64,000 nt of DNA from Roridomyces roridus (Eukaryota; Basidiomycota; Agaricomycetes; Agaricales; Mycenaceae). Location: positions 124,001 through 188,000 of the forward strand of contig JARKIF010000035.1 of assembly GCA_029378245.1 (NCBI GenBank). Direction: 5' to 3'. The notes under the pieces were generated by a model, which worked only from the letters and a program-made list of their open reading frames with translations, searched no databases and had not been told where the DNA came from. This document shows, one piece after another, positions 1 through 11,800 of the stretch (its first letter is position 1; the number at the start of each line of letters is the position of its first letter). Position numbers and translations under genes: made by a program.

Positions 1-551
1 TTGGCGCAGACATTTTCGACGGAGGTGGCGGACGAGACGGAGGAATGACCCGAGTCGGATTCGGCATCAGACTCGGACTCGAACTCGGAATCCGAATCAT
101 CCTCGTCGTCTGAAGCGGAGTAGCACGACGAGAGGGAGGAGGGCACGCGCGTCGGGTTGATCGCGGCACTCCTGGGCCGGGGAGCGTCGGTGACGGACTT
201 GACACCGTCGACGGCAGACGAGGCTACCCGTACGAGACGGCGCGTACCGAGCTCAACGACGAGCTCAGTCGGCTTGAGGATCACGCGCAGGTCAAGGCCC
301 GCAGAGAGGAGACGAATCCACTCGGCCCAACGGATCCCCGAGACGAGGCACGCAACCTGCAGAGTCGGGGGTGGTGGGCAATCGGCGGAGAGCAGGAACT
401 CGGTGGCCACGAAATCCGGCGCAGTGAAGGCCGCAAGCAGGTGCCGTTGGAGGGCGAGGATGGTTTTGGGGGCGTGGGCGCGCATGAGGGGTCGTGTGAG
501 GAAGGAAACGAGGTGGGTGATGGTCGTCGTCGTCGAAGTGAAAGAAGACAT
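1..551 (-). CDS. BTG/Tob (anti-proliferative) family protein, C-terminus off the left edge
   Basis: Reading the minus strand from the ATG at 549-551 gives an uninterrupted frame to base 1. The first ~110 residues follow the BTG/Tob layout: a helical start (ITHLVSFLTRPL), a long helix ending in RHLLAAF, then a proline run and VACLVSGIRWAEWIRLLSAG followed by LDLRVILKPTELVVELG. That last part lines up with the family's hydrophobic 'LLPSELTLWVDP.EVSYRIGE' core. After this come a low-complexity Ser/Asp/Glu tail and the window edge, so the C-terminus is not visible. In animals this domain binds the CAF1/CCR4 deadenylase and lowers mRNA stability and proliferation; the fungal role is inferred from that. 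No intron is seen. The family call is by eye and could be wrong; the reading frame itself is convincing because acidic and hydrophobic blocks are organised as in a real protein. Confidence 0.65.
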   Translation of the reverse strand, partial: MSSFTSTTTTITHLVSFLTRPLMRAHAPKTILALQRHLLAAFTAPDFVATEFLLSADCPPPPTLQVACLVSGIRWAEWIRLLSAGLDLRVILKPTELVVELGTRRLVRVASSAVDGVKSVTDAPRPRSAAINPTRVPSSLSSCYSASDDEDDSDSEFESESDAESDSGHSSVSSATSVENVCA

Positions 552-1270
552 GGTCCTTGGTGAATGAATGAAGGTAAAAGTTGGATTCGCTTGGAACCGA
601 TTGAATGCGGAAGTATAAATGCGAGGGTCTAGCTTCAAATGAGCCGACGTCGGGCCACTGAGTGGGATACGCACGGAGAATGTAAGACGTGAGAAATGAA
701 TGAAAAGGTCGTAAAAGCGCAGAGGATTCTAGTCACGAAGACGGAGGCAGACGAGAGGGGCGAGAAGCTGAAGTTGGACGAGGATGGGCGGACATGTTAT
801 ACTTTCACGGACAATGCACGTCGGCTAGCCCTGCTATTGTGCGCTGGCAGCTCTTTGTCCAGAGAACAATAGCACTGATAGTCGTCAACGCCGGTGTACA
901 AACAAGGAAGGTCTAGACTCGGCCGATCTCCGAGCCCGCCCGGGCCGCCGCTTAGAAACCACGCCGCGGCCAAGTCGCAGGGCGGCTTGATTTCTGCTCT
1001 TCCCTCGTCCTTCAGTCCTACTCAGCTGCTGCTCCCAGGTTCACAGTAGGAGAGTGGGACTGAGTGGGATTACAGCTGCCAGTGGATACTTACATATGTT
1101 AATTCTACTTGCTCGGATTTATGGGGGTAGGTGACAGCAGGTGACAGGCCCCTGCACGCTGGCATCTTCTTCGCTTCTCACCACCATCTCCAGAAGTTCT
1201 CTGCTTGCAGTGAGCTGCTCTCTGTGCTTTTTTGTCCCATCCTATGGGCTAATGATTTGCAGATAGTTGC
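552..1270. other. Intergenic region between divergent BTG-like and NACHT-ankyrin genes
   Basis: Both neighbours start outward from this ~720 bp stretch, so it should hold both promoters. A TATAAA string lies at 613-618, ~60 bp from the minus-strand start. No other coding signal or repeat is evident. Confidence 0.4.
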
Positions 1271-3633
1271 ATGATGTCTAACACACACAGAGTCGGCGGA
1301 AGAGTCCGGGATGTAATTATCCATGGTATGTGAAATCTTGCTGAAATCTGAGAGTGGATGAACTGTGGCTATAGGTGGCCCTGGAGGTCCAGGGGCAGCA
1401 GGGGGTGAAGTTGGGGGTGCTGGTGGTGCTGGTGGAAGCACCAATGTCAAAATGTATGCTTTTTAACAACCCCGTTGCCAAGTTAATTTATCATTATATG
1501 ACAGTATCCCAGGGCTTGTCACATTTTCCCCCTGCATAGCTCTTGTGGCTCATCTTTATTGTAGATCTGATGAAGATTTGTTCAAGTGGTTGGGAAAACC
1601 TCCGAATACACAGGACAGACAGCATGAGTTGCAAGGGTATCACCATAAGGATACTGGGACTTGGCTGCTAGAGCATGATCTGTTCAAGAGTTGGAAAAGG
1701 ACACCTGGCAGCTTGTGGATTCAAGGAATTTGTATGTGAGCCTTGTTTCAATGCTCATCATATCTAATCTATTTCAGCTGGAACAGGGAAAAGTGTACTG
1801 AGGTGCGCCACCATTTTACTGCTCTACCTCCACTGACATGACCAGCTCAACAATTCTCCGGGACCTTGTTGACGCTGGCAACAAAGTCTCATATTTCTTT
1901 TTTGACTTCAGGATTCCAGACAGACAGAGCCTGGATATCATGTTGCGCTCCATCGTCTGGCAGCTTTCTGGGAAGTCAGACACAGCATATGATTCTGTGT
2001 CCAATCTTCATAAAAGGCTTGGAAATGGATCCATACAGCCACGGATGAATGATCTCCAAGAACTTTTTGAAACCTTGATTGGGGAGCTGCCACAGACATA
2101 CCTTATTCTGGATGGACTAGATGAATGCAGCAAAGAGGATTGGACAGGTCTTGTTGATCTTGTGCACAGCCTGTGTAGTTCTTACAACTTCAAGAAGTGC
2201 CCCCATTTGCTGTTCACAAGTCAACCTCGCCAGGAATTTCAGACAGGCTTCAAGGGCATTCCTTTGATACAGTTGCATGCCTCAATCTTGGATGAAGACA
2301 TAAGATCTTTTGTCCACAGCAAGATTTTGGCAATGACTGATGACACTGAACGTGCCAAGGCGGTCATCAAACAAATTGTGTGCAAGAGCAATGGAATGTA
2401 GGTTATAATGGAATTTTTGGTGTGCTCGTTGAACTAAAGGACATCAATAGGTTCCGCATGGCAGATTGCTTGATCAGGGAGCTGAGGCATTATCATTGGC
2501 AGGAAGAATGGGACAAGGTCCTTGCCACTCTGCTGCCTGCTGATCTCTTCAGTATCTATGGCCGCTTCCTTAACCGTGCAAAGGCAGAACCCAACCTGCC
2601 ATCAGTTTTCATTCAGGCAATATTGCGGTGGCTCCTGTTTTCAACAAGAGAGCTATCACCAAAGGAGCTTGCAGATGCTATTGCTTTTCGCTTGGACCTT
2701 CCAGATTTTGATTTTTCCAACCTGGGTGCATCAATCTATGACCCTGTCAGGCATGCAGGGAATTCTCGGCTCTTCAAGCTGCTTGATGGGCTCATTATCA
2801 TGAACACCCAGGAACCATCAAATGAATCAATCAGTTTTGCACACTCATCTGTGCGAGACTATGTCCTTTCCGAAAGGTTCCATCAAGAGCACTCCATTTT
2901 TGATCTCAGAGAGAATATCTCCCAAAAGTTCATGGCACAAACCTGTCTTCGTTATCTGCTTTTGTTTGCAGAAAATGATCATATTTGGAAGTGGAATAGT
3001 ACCAGGTACCCGTTTGCGAAATATGCAGCTAGAAACTGGTTCACTCACTTGCAACACTGTGATGACACAGACCAGGAGCAGCTACTGCCATCCACAATGC
3101 ATCTGCTGGATGATAAGAGCAGGCAGTACAGAACATTGTGCAACCTACAGATAAGGGAGACTGTACCAGCTATCTGTATGTGTGCAAGAATGGGTTTTCA
3201 AAGAGGGGTATTGGCTTTGCTCATGGAACTTGGTGCAGCAGCTGATACTGCTGACAAGGATGGCTGGACTCCGCTGCACTATGCCTCCTCAGCTGGCCAC
3301 CTCGACATTGCAAAGCTGCTGATAGAACATGGGGCAGCAGTCAATGCGGCTTGCAAGGATGGCCAAACTCCACTGCACCATGTCTCCTCAGCTGGCCACC
3401 TCGACATTGCAAAGCTGCTCATGGAACATGGGGCAGCAGTCGATGCTGCTGATGAGAATGGCTGGACTCCACTGCAATGTGCCTCCTCAGATGGCCACCT
3501 CAACATTGCAATGCTGCTCATGGAACACGGGGCAGCAGTCAATACTGCTGGAATGTTTAGCTGGACTCCGCTGATGGATGTGCTCGAAACCTACTATAGA
3601 AACCACCAAACTCGACGCAACAAGACTAGATGA
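1271..3633 (+). CDS. NACHT-domain NTPase with C-terminal ankyrin repeats (NLR-like STAND protein)
   Basis: Six exons can be joined: 1271-1325, 1375-1453, 1505-1731, 1778-1802, 1846-2397, 2451-3633, with introns of 43-53 bp. The N-terminus is short and then Gly-rich (GGPGGPGAAGG, GGAGGAGG), usual in mushroom members of this family. The P-loop GTGKSVL is split by an intron at 1732-1777. Walker B reads YLILDGLDE (about 2100-2130) and a sensor-like LLFTSQPR follows. The intron at 2398-2450 restores SNGMFRMADCLIREL, the winged-helix transition. The C-terminus carries about four ankyrin repeats (DGWTPLHYASSAGHLDIAKLL type, 3250-3580) that are nearly identical to each other at DNA level, pointing to recent repeat expansion. 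Such proteins are thought to act in non-self recognition and heterokaryon incompatibility; that role is inferred from the family. The first exon and the boundary at 1505 are the least certain parts. Confidence 0.8.
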
Positions 3634-3805
3634 GTCTTGATACAGACAAATCTATATCAAAACAACCCAATCATGAAGCTCCGGAGCGAGTGACCACTAT
3701 ATTGACAGCAGGCAATGACCAGTGTAAGTCCCTAGTACAGGGCCTTGTAAAGGTTGTAGGGAATACAGTGATATTGTCTCGATACGGGCAGTCGAGTATT
3801 GTATT

Positions 3806-4466
3806 TAGGGCTGGGCACCGTAACCGTACCCTACGGAATACGGCTCCGTAATACGGAGACGGTGCCGTGCCGTGGCCCCTGGTAGTGTGGTTTATACGGC
3901 CCGTGCTCAACACGGCCGTGTGCCGTATTTCCCGTATGAATACGGCCGGTACGGCCGTAATACGGGAATCCTCGGCACTCTATCCTGAACACTGTCAGCG
4001 CGGTAGATTTGTGTCGGAATTCTCTCACCAAGTCATGTCAACAGGGTTTCCAAGTGCAGAGATGGCTTCCCCTTTGGGTGGGCGGGCTTGCGGGAGCTGC
4101 GGCGGGCATCGTTGATGTTACGGCAGCCGCCATCAACGCATCAAGGGACCATTGACTTCAAAGTTGACGGTGGCAGATGTTCCCAGCCCATGTTTTGTGC
4201 TAGGAAGGGTAGCTATGAATGGAAGGAGTGAGTTGGACTCTAGGAATTGATGAAGGTAGCGTTCAATAACAATTTTTCCGCAGGAAACCAGAGAAAACAT
4301 TGACCATCAGTTTACGGCCGTGTTACGGAAATACGGCCGGATACGGCACCGTACCGTACCGTCAGCAATATCTGCTGCCAATTTACGGGCCGTGATGTTA
4401 CGGCCGTGTGCGAAAACGGCCGTAATTTCTACGGCCGTGTCCGTTACGGTACGGTGCCCAGCCCTA
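3806..4466. mobile_element. Non-autonomous hAT-type MITE (661 bp) with 8-bp target duplication
   Basis: The two ends are inverted copies: left TAGGGCTGGGCACCGTA..., right end reverse complement TAGGGCTGGGCACCGTACC. The element is flanked on both sides by ATTGTATT (3798-3805 and 4467-4474), an exact 8-bp duplication, which is the hAT signature. The interior is packed with short palindromes of the type ACGGCCGTA and TACGG near both ends, and has no coding capacity. A second element of the same plan but different sequence sits at 28347-28869. Confidence 0.88.
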
Positions 4467-4474
4467 ATTGTATT

Positions 4475-5023
4475 GCGAATCAAAGACCTTGATAGGGACC
4501 AAGGGGTTCGATTCTGAAGCGTTTTGTAGATTTAGAGCTTCTCAGCTAAGCGCAAAAGGTAGTAGGTTAAAATGGCTGTGTAGGCCAGTTGCACAATCAC
4601 AAGGTTGGGACTTGATATCCCTTGATACACTGGAAACGATGTTCACAGCGACCGATACAACACGGATTTGTGTTCCTCACAGATCTCGTTCGATCCAATC
4701 ACAATAGTTCACAATCCGATATCAAGCACTCAAACACTGGAAATGGCTTCACAGCGACCAATACGACACGTATTTGTAGTTTCAACAACACCCACATGAG
4801 TCACAAGCTGTTTCAAGCTGCACCAAGCCAGTCGCAAGCCTTCTAAGCTGCCACAAGCTGCCGCTGAGCTGAAACTAAGCTGTTTCGACGACTCCTTCAC
4901 ACTCTAACACACACACAAAGATCCAACAAACAACAAGTTCAGATTTTCAATAGAGATCGTATTACACACACGATGCACCGTCAAAAGCCTCGGACAAACC
5001 CTTAGTCGCAGCTAGACCAGAGC
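4475..5023. other. Gene-free stretch
   Basis: No credible reading frame or splice pattern. There are loose repeats of an AAACACTGGAAA-like phrase (4627-4750), each followed by an ACAGCGACCAATACRACACG-like string, and a run of AAGCTG repeats around 4805-4885. Confidence 0.4.
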
Positions 5024-5056
5024 TGGTCTGTCTATGACTTGTCGATAGACAGACCA
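5024..5056. repeat. Hairpin with 12-bp perfect stem
   Basis: TGGTCTGTCTAT pairs with ATAGACAGACCA across a 9-base loop. A related hairpin lies at 27065-27103, and the sequence after it (CGATCTCGGAAATGAT) is matched there in the opposite orientation, so the two loci are inverted copies of one repeat. Confidence 0.6.
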
Positions 5057-5074
5057 GTCGATCTCGGAAATGAT

Positions 5075-6098
5075 CAAAGGGAGGCGCGCCTTTCCTTTTT
5101 GAGCGATTCCGGCATCGTCACGTGACTACTGCCAGCAAACCGCCTTCCCCGCTCACTCGCACTCTTCCGCCCCCATGGAGCCCAAAGACGGTTGCAGCAG
5201 CACTCCCGAGGCTCTCGCCGCCCTCTTACCCAATGCCCCCAGGAGGTACAAGCCCCGCAACTCAGAAATCTACTCCACAGGAGCACCAGCACTCAGTGCC
5301 ACTCACCCCGTCTGCATTTGACGCTCCATCCTCTTCCCGACCACTCTTGGGCCCAGCAAAACAACCATCCAACCGCCAGTATAGGCATGACGACGCGGTA
5401 CGCGGTGATGGGACCTAGATGAACGAGATGGTGAAGGCTATAGGCTGAGGGCTCGGTGCCAAGGTACGTGCTCTTGTCCTTTTCCCATTTGACGACAACG
5501 CTGACGGTGGGTGTCCCCGTCGCAGAACTGGCTTTTGTGACTCTGTAAACGATTCTCCCACTCTTTTAGTCATCCGGTGCGCCGTTACATTCCGTTCACC
5601 CCACTTCAGCGCCTGCCCTCACGTCTTCCTCATCGACCCCGTACCTCACCGCAGCGCAGCCGTGCCTTACGCTGCTCCCCGACTTCCTCCTCATCCTCAC
5701 GCCCACATCCCGCCCAGGCACACAAGTCGGGTGTTTGAGTCTGCGCGATCGAGTCGGCGCTTGGCATGGCACCCATGCGTCATTGCGGCTGCTTGCTCCG
5801 TCGGACCCAACGCCTTGTACTCTCCGCATGCAGGTATGGAGCGCTCGTGGGCCTACCTGTTTGGTTAGAACTGCTCGGCTTCAGCCATGGTATATGTTTT
5901 CCCCTACACCCATGTAATCTGTTGTTACTCGTATAATTTATACTTTCAAACTGCACGCAAAATGTATCTGAGAGCCGTACTGATTAGAACATGAATTTCA
6001 GCCCTCAGAGGCCGCGGTGAGTGGAAACGACTCGTTCGACGCAGTAGTCACGTGCCAATGCCAAAATCGCTCAAAAAGGCAAGTCGCGCCTCCCTTTG
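5075..6098. mobile_element. 1.0-kb element with ~57-bp terminal inverted repeats
   Basis: CAAAGGGAGGCGCG begins both ends (5075 on the plus strand, 6098 on the minus strand) and the similarity continues through CCTTTTTGAGCGATT and CACGTGACTACTGC, about 57 bp per arm with a few mismatches. No target duplication is clear. The interior has open frames but none with recognisable composition or splice pattern, so it is probably a non-autonomous DNA transposon. Confidence 0.6.
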
Positions 6099-6219
6099 TG
6101 TTGAAGTTTGTGGGTTCACACTGAGATCCAGTTAATCAGAATAAGATTTACACAATAGCGGTAAGGCTGGGTGGTACAAGCTCGTGAGGAACTCCCTCTG
6201 TATCTACCGTATATATACT

Positions 6220-6339
6220 ACTTGGCATGATGCAGTGTCCGGCAGAACTCGTACTTATTTTTATGACAAGGTTCAGACGAGACAGTGCAGAATTTGATTT
6301 CAGCCTGAGTACATGTACAGTGGAGCTCTAACCATTTTG
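6220..6339 (+). repeat. Dispersed repeat, copy 1
   Basis: About 120 bp beginning ACTTGGCATGATG and ending CCATTTTG. It is matched with scattered substitutions by 29802-29917 on the same strand. Origin unknown. Confidence 0.7.
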
Positions 6340-8325
6340 ATTTTACTTGCAGGATGGTAATTTTCCCAGGAAACACTCCAAATGATGTGAGGGCTTCGGG
6401 GAAAATATCATGCCAGAGCTTGGTCCGAGCTGCAGAACGGCAGAAATTTTGAGGAGCGGAGAAACGTGCTTGAGGACTCCCGGGATAACACTTGATGAGC
6501 ATCCCAGATGGCAATTCATTTGATGAGCTTTGAGCATCCCTGGCCGAAGAGGAAATGAAAGGCAGGGGCTGAAGACAAATAGTAGGCAGCAGGAGGGAGG
6601 AGTAGAGGGAGGACGGTGGCTCAACAGTGCTCCCAGAGTCTATATCTGCCCATGCCGGTGACACCTCATCTTTTGGCCATCCGTGCTCTGCAGCTCAGCT
6701 GCGGTCTGTCAAAAAGCTGTAGAAGTGCCAATTTTAACCAAATGCTGTAGATGTTAATTAATACCCAGATGAGGAAGCACACTACAGCAGGAGAGACGAG
6801 AGGAAGGAGGAGATACAACTTTGGGGATTGCACAAACGAAAGACCAAAGAATCGAGAGCTAGTTGAGAGCCATATCGTCAAAGAACGGATAATTGACAAG
6901 GCGTAACAGTGTGACATGTCACGGTCGGGCAACCCGACCGTGACATTTGACGCGTGATGAACGCGTGACACACTGGAACAAATTTGTACAAAGATTGACT
7001 CACATGACAGAACAAATATATGCAAAGACACCGATCATACCTTACATGATCGGGAGCCGCTCTCAATTGATGGGGTGCAGGATTTGAAAGAACCGATTAC
7101 TCATTCCATTTCGCACATTGTTTCACAATGCACTCATTACATAAGTACTCGTAATCCTGTGAGTCAACTCGTGAGTCATACCAGAATATTCTTACTAAGT
7201 GTTCCATAAATCTGAGTCGAGGTGAGTCGAAGGTTACTAATTACCCGAGGCATCGCCGAGGCGGCTATGTGTCGAATGCTCATTTCCCAACACTTTGACA
7301 AGACATTCCTCCGCTTCGCTCCGGCAATTTCAAGAAATATCCCAGGAACAACGGCAAAACAAAACCATGCAATTTCAACGTACAAACAGGAGGAAAAATT
7401 AAGGAAAAATTCTAGCAGGACTCGAGCCAGGGGTATCACCTTGAACATGCCATTCGGTGCCCACAATCAACCTGCTTACGGTTCTCTGCCCGCACACGCT
7501 CGACGTGGCTATTGTATGGGTAGGTCAGCGTGTTTTGCGTTCGAGGGTGTTCCATGGGAAGCACATGGAGCCCCAACACACAGTCGTTGAACTTGCGGAT
7601 GGTGCCAGCGGCGACTCTGGCGAGATTCTAAGCTGGGATTTCGACTTTGCTTCCTCCGAGTATGGTTTGATGGGTTCAATTTCTGGAGCACGGCGAGGTA
7701 GCAGACAAAGAGAGTGGGCAACAGCAAAGTATTGAGTCGGACTTGAGGTGAAAGAAGTTTGGCCATTTGAGGTCTGTTGGCGAGGAGGTGAGGGCGGGAG
7801 GGATGCAGGAGCTCTTTGAACCAGCCAGCAGCCACCGCCGCGACCGGTAGGTAGAGATGAGGGGAGAAGAATGTGCGGAGCCGTCAGTGCACGGCAGGAC
7901 CGAATGAAAGGTATGGACATCTCCAGATGTGCTGAGGCCCCAGATCGTGGCAAGATCGTGGCGGGAAGAAGGGAGGAACGGAATGGTGGGAGGAGATCAG
8001 TTCAGGGCTTTGGGTTTATATGACACGGCAGCCGAGCGCATACGTAGCCACGCGTTCTCGCCGGGTTGATTGTCAGGCAATGATAAGGAGTACTTAGGCT
8101 GCGCAATGCTTACCACGAGACCTGTCAACAGAGCAGAGGGAACTCAACTGGAGCTTGAAAAGCTGTTGAGCCGTGGCTTCCATCAGGAAATGGAAGGAGA
8201 TCTCGGTGGCGCTCGTGGGAGAATTTCAAAAGAGAGCTGTAGAGAAAGGTGGGTTGACGGCAAGATGAGGGAGGGAAACAAATGGGGAAGGAAGCACGAA
8301 CCAAACAAAGTCAAGGGGTACCAAA
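6340..8325. other. Gene-free stretch between the 1-kb element and the large transposon
   Basis: Long frames exist on the minus strand around 7509-7953 but show no recognisable motif and no consistent splice pattern. At 7418-7432 the string GACTCGAGCCAGGGG resembles a reversed tRNA TpsiC box. A ~50-bp string at 6843-6893 (CCAAAGAATCGAGAGC ... AAAGAACGGATAAT) recurs in shortened form at 27012-27051. Confidence 0.4.
6916..6946. repeat. Perfect 14-bp hairpin
   Basis: ATGTCACGGTCGGG pairs exactly with CCCGACCGTGACAT across a 3-base loop. Isolated; no adjoining gene. It could be a solo palindromic insertion. Confidence 0.6.
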
Positions 8326-8764
8326 CACACCGCAGGACCCCGATTAAAAGGCCGCCCAAAGCTTCATTTTTTTGCTAGATATCGTAGTACAAAACAATGT
8401 TCTAGTTACTCACAATAACAGTGTAAAAAAAAATCTCCTTCAGTTGCAGCCTGATACCTGTAGAAGTTAGATGTGAAAACGGGTCGGTGATATGCCGAGT
8501 AAAAAGCCGGGAGCCGAGCGAGCCGTTTCAGTGTGTATTTGATGTGATATCACGGCGCCGTTGCGCTGCCGTGCTTTTAGCCATATTGATCAGCCAATTT
8601 TGATACATGATATCACTTGAAACAGGCCAAGCCACAGATGCCGAATTATTGCCGGTAAAAGGCCCGAAATCAATGAGCCCGATTTCTGCGATAAAACGCA
8701 CCTTTTTGTGCATCGGTGGATGATCCACCGACGGTCGCGCGCCCGTCCGACGCTCATCGTCGGA
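8326..8764 (+). repeat. Left terminal inverted repeat of the 18.2-kb element
   Basis: Pairs with 26111-26549 in inverted orientation along its whole length. It contains a near-palindrome TCGGTGGATGATCCACCGA (8713-8731) and a TGATATCAC motif twice. The last bases before the internal genes read CGACGCTCATCG. Confidence 0.88.
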
Positions 8765-8819
8765 CGTACAGAAAACAAATCATGCAGTGTATTATAGTAG
8801 GTAAAAAATGTACAAGCGA

Positions 8820-11800
8820 CTACTGAGATGTTGCTGCTGAGGCAGACTGATGATCCAAGTAGTCGGCACAGACACTGTCGAGGTTCTTGGCAGCGCGCAA
8901 GACGGCGTTATACCCGCGAATCCGCCTGGCCCAGCGGGCGTTGTTCAAGACGACGGCCTTCCCCTCAGAAATCTCGCCCAGGATGCCCTGGAACCACGAC
9001 TCGCAGTCTGGTGACCACCAGCCGACGTTCATATCAGAGTTGTAAAACGCGCCGGCCTGCGGCCACCATGAGACACGCTTTTCTTGATGTCCACTGGCGT
9101 CGACGTGACTGAGCTGGTCTGTGGTTATGAGTTAGCCTGTAGACTGAAGTAAGAAAATGAAGATACTCACTCATCTGGATCGAGTACACCCCCAAAATGA
9201 GATCCTCCTCTTCCTTGGTCAAGCAGTGGTAGTAGACCGTAATGCCGTCCGCGCGGAAGCTTTCCTCGGCGGTCTCGACATCGACATCTTCTGTCATGAG
9301 TTCCAGACGAGAATCGGGGATGAATAAACGCGCTAAGCGAGCAATGATACCCCCAGCTTGAAGAGCGAGCCGGCCACGAGAGGAGCAGAGGAAGCGACGG
9401 AGCATGTGGAGGTACTGCTTGGCATCGTGTTGATCTGGTCTATATCCCTCGGGACGGACACCGAGACTGGCACAGCGGGGCAGCGGGATATACGAAGAAG
9501 GCTGGAAATCGGTGTGCTCGACGGCAATCTGAAAGGGAGCGCCCAGATCATACAGCTGCGAGACGATATCACGCCAATCTTTGCATTGGAGGCGAACAAT
9601 TTGCATTGCCGTGGCTCCGCTGTAGACAACGATCCGGCGCGCGCTTTCAACACGAGGCTCGAGAACATACGCGGTGGAGCGGTGCTTTAGCGCGCTCACC
9701 TTCTCGAAGATATCGATGGTGACCCCTGAGTTGTCCTCGATTTCAAGGAGCGCATCAGGGTTACAGAGATCGAACAGTTGCGCAGGCATTTCCTGCACCG
9801 TTGTTGCAGAGGCAAGGGAGTGCACTAACGCCAGAGCTGCCTGACCCAAGGTTGCCGCAGGTTGACTCGTCTCCTAAAAAGCGAGAACAAATTTCAGGGC
9901 GGGAAAGCTGGTTGGGGGAGAAGCCAGCGCCTGGCGCATCAACCAGGCCAACGCGACACTCCAGAGTGTTCTTGAAAGTGAAGTTTGCAGCAGGCTTTTC
10001 GACTTTGTAACCGTGGTCGTTTCGCTCGGCGTCGTCGTCGTAATTGTAATCGTTGTCTTCAAAGTACGCGTCGACATGCTCGAACGTGGCAGCAGCCGAA
10101 ACTGACTGCACTTCGGCGGGGGCAGAGGGCTGCGTGGCAGAGGTGTCGTTAAACCAGTCCTCCCAGCCGGGAGGATTGGGTGTTTCGTCCTCATCCGAGT
10201 CGTAAGAAACGACTGCTTGAGGGTCGAGAGGCTCGCAGAGGTCCCATTCGTTTTTGAATGGGTCAAAAACTCGCTGTGAATGGGCGAAATTATCCCATTC
10301 ATCCTCGACCATGTTTCTTTGCAGCAGCTTTCTGACCCAGAAATCTTCGACCTTCTCCCAAATGAAAACCCGCGCGCCTCTTTTGGAGGGGCAGAGTTGT
10401 TTCTCTGCAGCCTGAAGGCGAGAGACACGCCTCTCTCTGTCCTGGGCTGTTTCTGCAGCAATTTTTACGCTGTTGCGCTCCTCCCGTCGCGCGAAGAATT
10501 CAGTAAACGTTTGTCCCTCGCTTTGGTCGCTGTGTCTTTCTACAGGCGGAAACTGAGGTTGGGGTTTGACCGTTGCCAGATATTCGGGGTTGGGGAGGAT
10601 GCCCCATCGGCGGAAATTCGACTTGATGTAGACATATTCGGTCAGTTTGACAGGGGACGGAGGAAGATCTCCCAGCGTTCTTGCCTCATGCTGAACGTAT
10701 CCGGCAATACGGCGCATGAACGGGTAGTCCTCGAGCCATGAAGCCCTGTTGGCCGCGGAACTGCCGTCTTTGCCTAAGAAAAAGTAGATTGGGACGTGGA
10801 TCTTAACCTCGGCATCCAGAATGAGAGCGAATAACCACTTGATGTCGTTGATTGAAGACTCGGAGGTGTCAACGATCATCCCCGCTGGGTGTCGGAGTAC
10901 CATTTCGACGGCGTCTTCCAGCGAGTCCATCATTCTGTACGGGAGGCGTGTTCTTTCCACAAACTCAGCACGCCAGTCTTTCTGTTGGACACTACCGTCG
11001 AGGATGATAAAGTGCATTGCGATGGCCGCAAGCATTGCGATGAATGCGTCCCGGGAGCGGGCCACGGCTCTCAGAAGCTCGTCTTTGATGCGATAGGACG
11101 CGGCATAGCCGCATTGAAACGGACGAGCAGCACTGGCGCAATACTGTTGCGGGTAGAGCACTTTCACTTTTGAAGACAAGCGCTCCAGCACATCAGTCAA
11201 AAGACCCTCCAAACTTGACCACCGCTCTTTGAGGTCTCGGCCCACTGTCCAGTACTTGTCATGGGAATACATGTGTGACGCTAGATGAATTGAGGGTATT
11301 GAGACATCAAGAACTTGCAGCAATGGGCTGTCGTACACCGGATGACGCGGAGCCAAAGCATAATGAGACGCGCCAACACGAGTCCATGTCGTTGTGTACA
11401 TGGTTCCATCCGTATTGGAACCCTCGCGGGTGGGGATGTTGAGGAGAGCGGTGCGATTGGCATTGAAGACGAGAAATACACCATCGTCATTGCGGACGAC
11501 GCCATGGAAGTGGTCGGTAGGCTGGAATTCCCTATTAGCACCAACACAAAAGCTGGAGAGTAGACTATATACTTACACTAAGGGTGCGTTTCTCTTCCTC
11601 AGTAAGAACGCCCAGGGGAACGAGGCGGTAGGCGCCATGGTGGAACTCCGGCGGGCTTCCGAGATTGGAGGTGAAGGGTGTCGGAGCAGCAGTAGGGCCT
11701 GGCGGCGGCTGCCTTGGCTCTGAGAGCAGAGTATTCCTCGAGAAATCGGGCGGCAGACGCCTCGATTCCTGTCCGCGACTCATGGCGTTTACGAGATTGG

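Noticed and set aside
1178..1450. 90-codon minus-strand frame rich in Pro
   Set aside because: It is the antisense of the Gly-rich exon of the NACHT-ankyrin gene.
7509..7953. Overlapping minus-strand frames of 108 and 142 codons
   Set aside because: Neither has a motif or splice support; two frames open at once suggests base composition.
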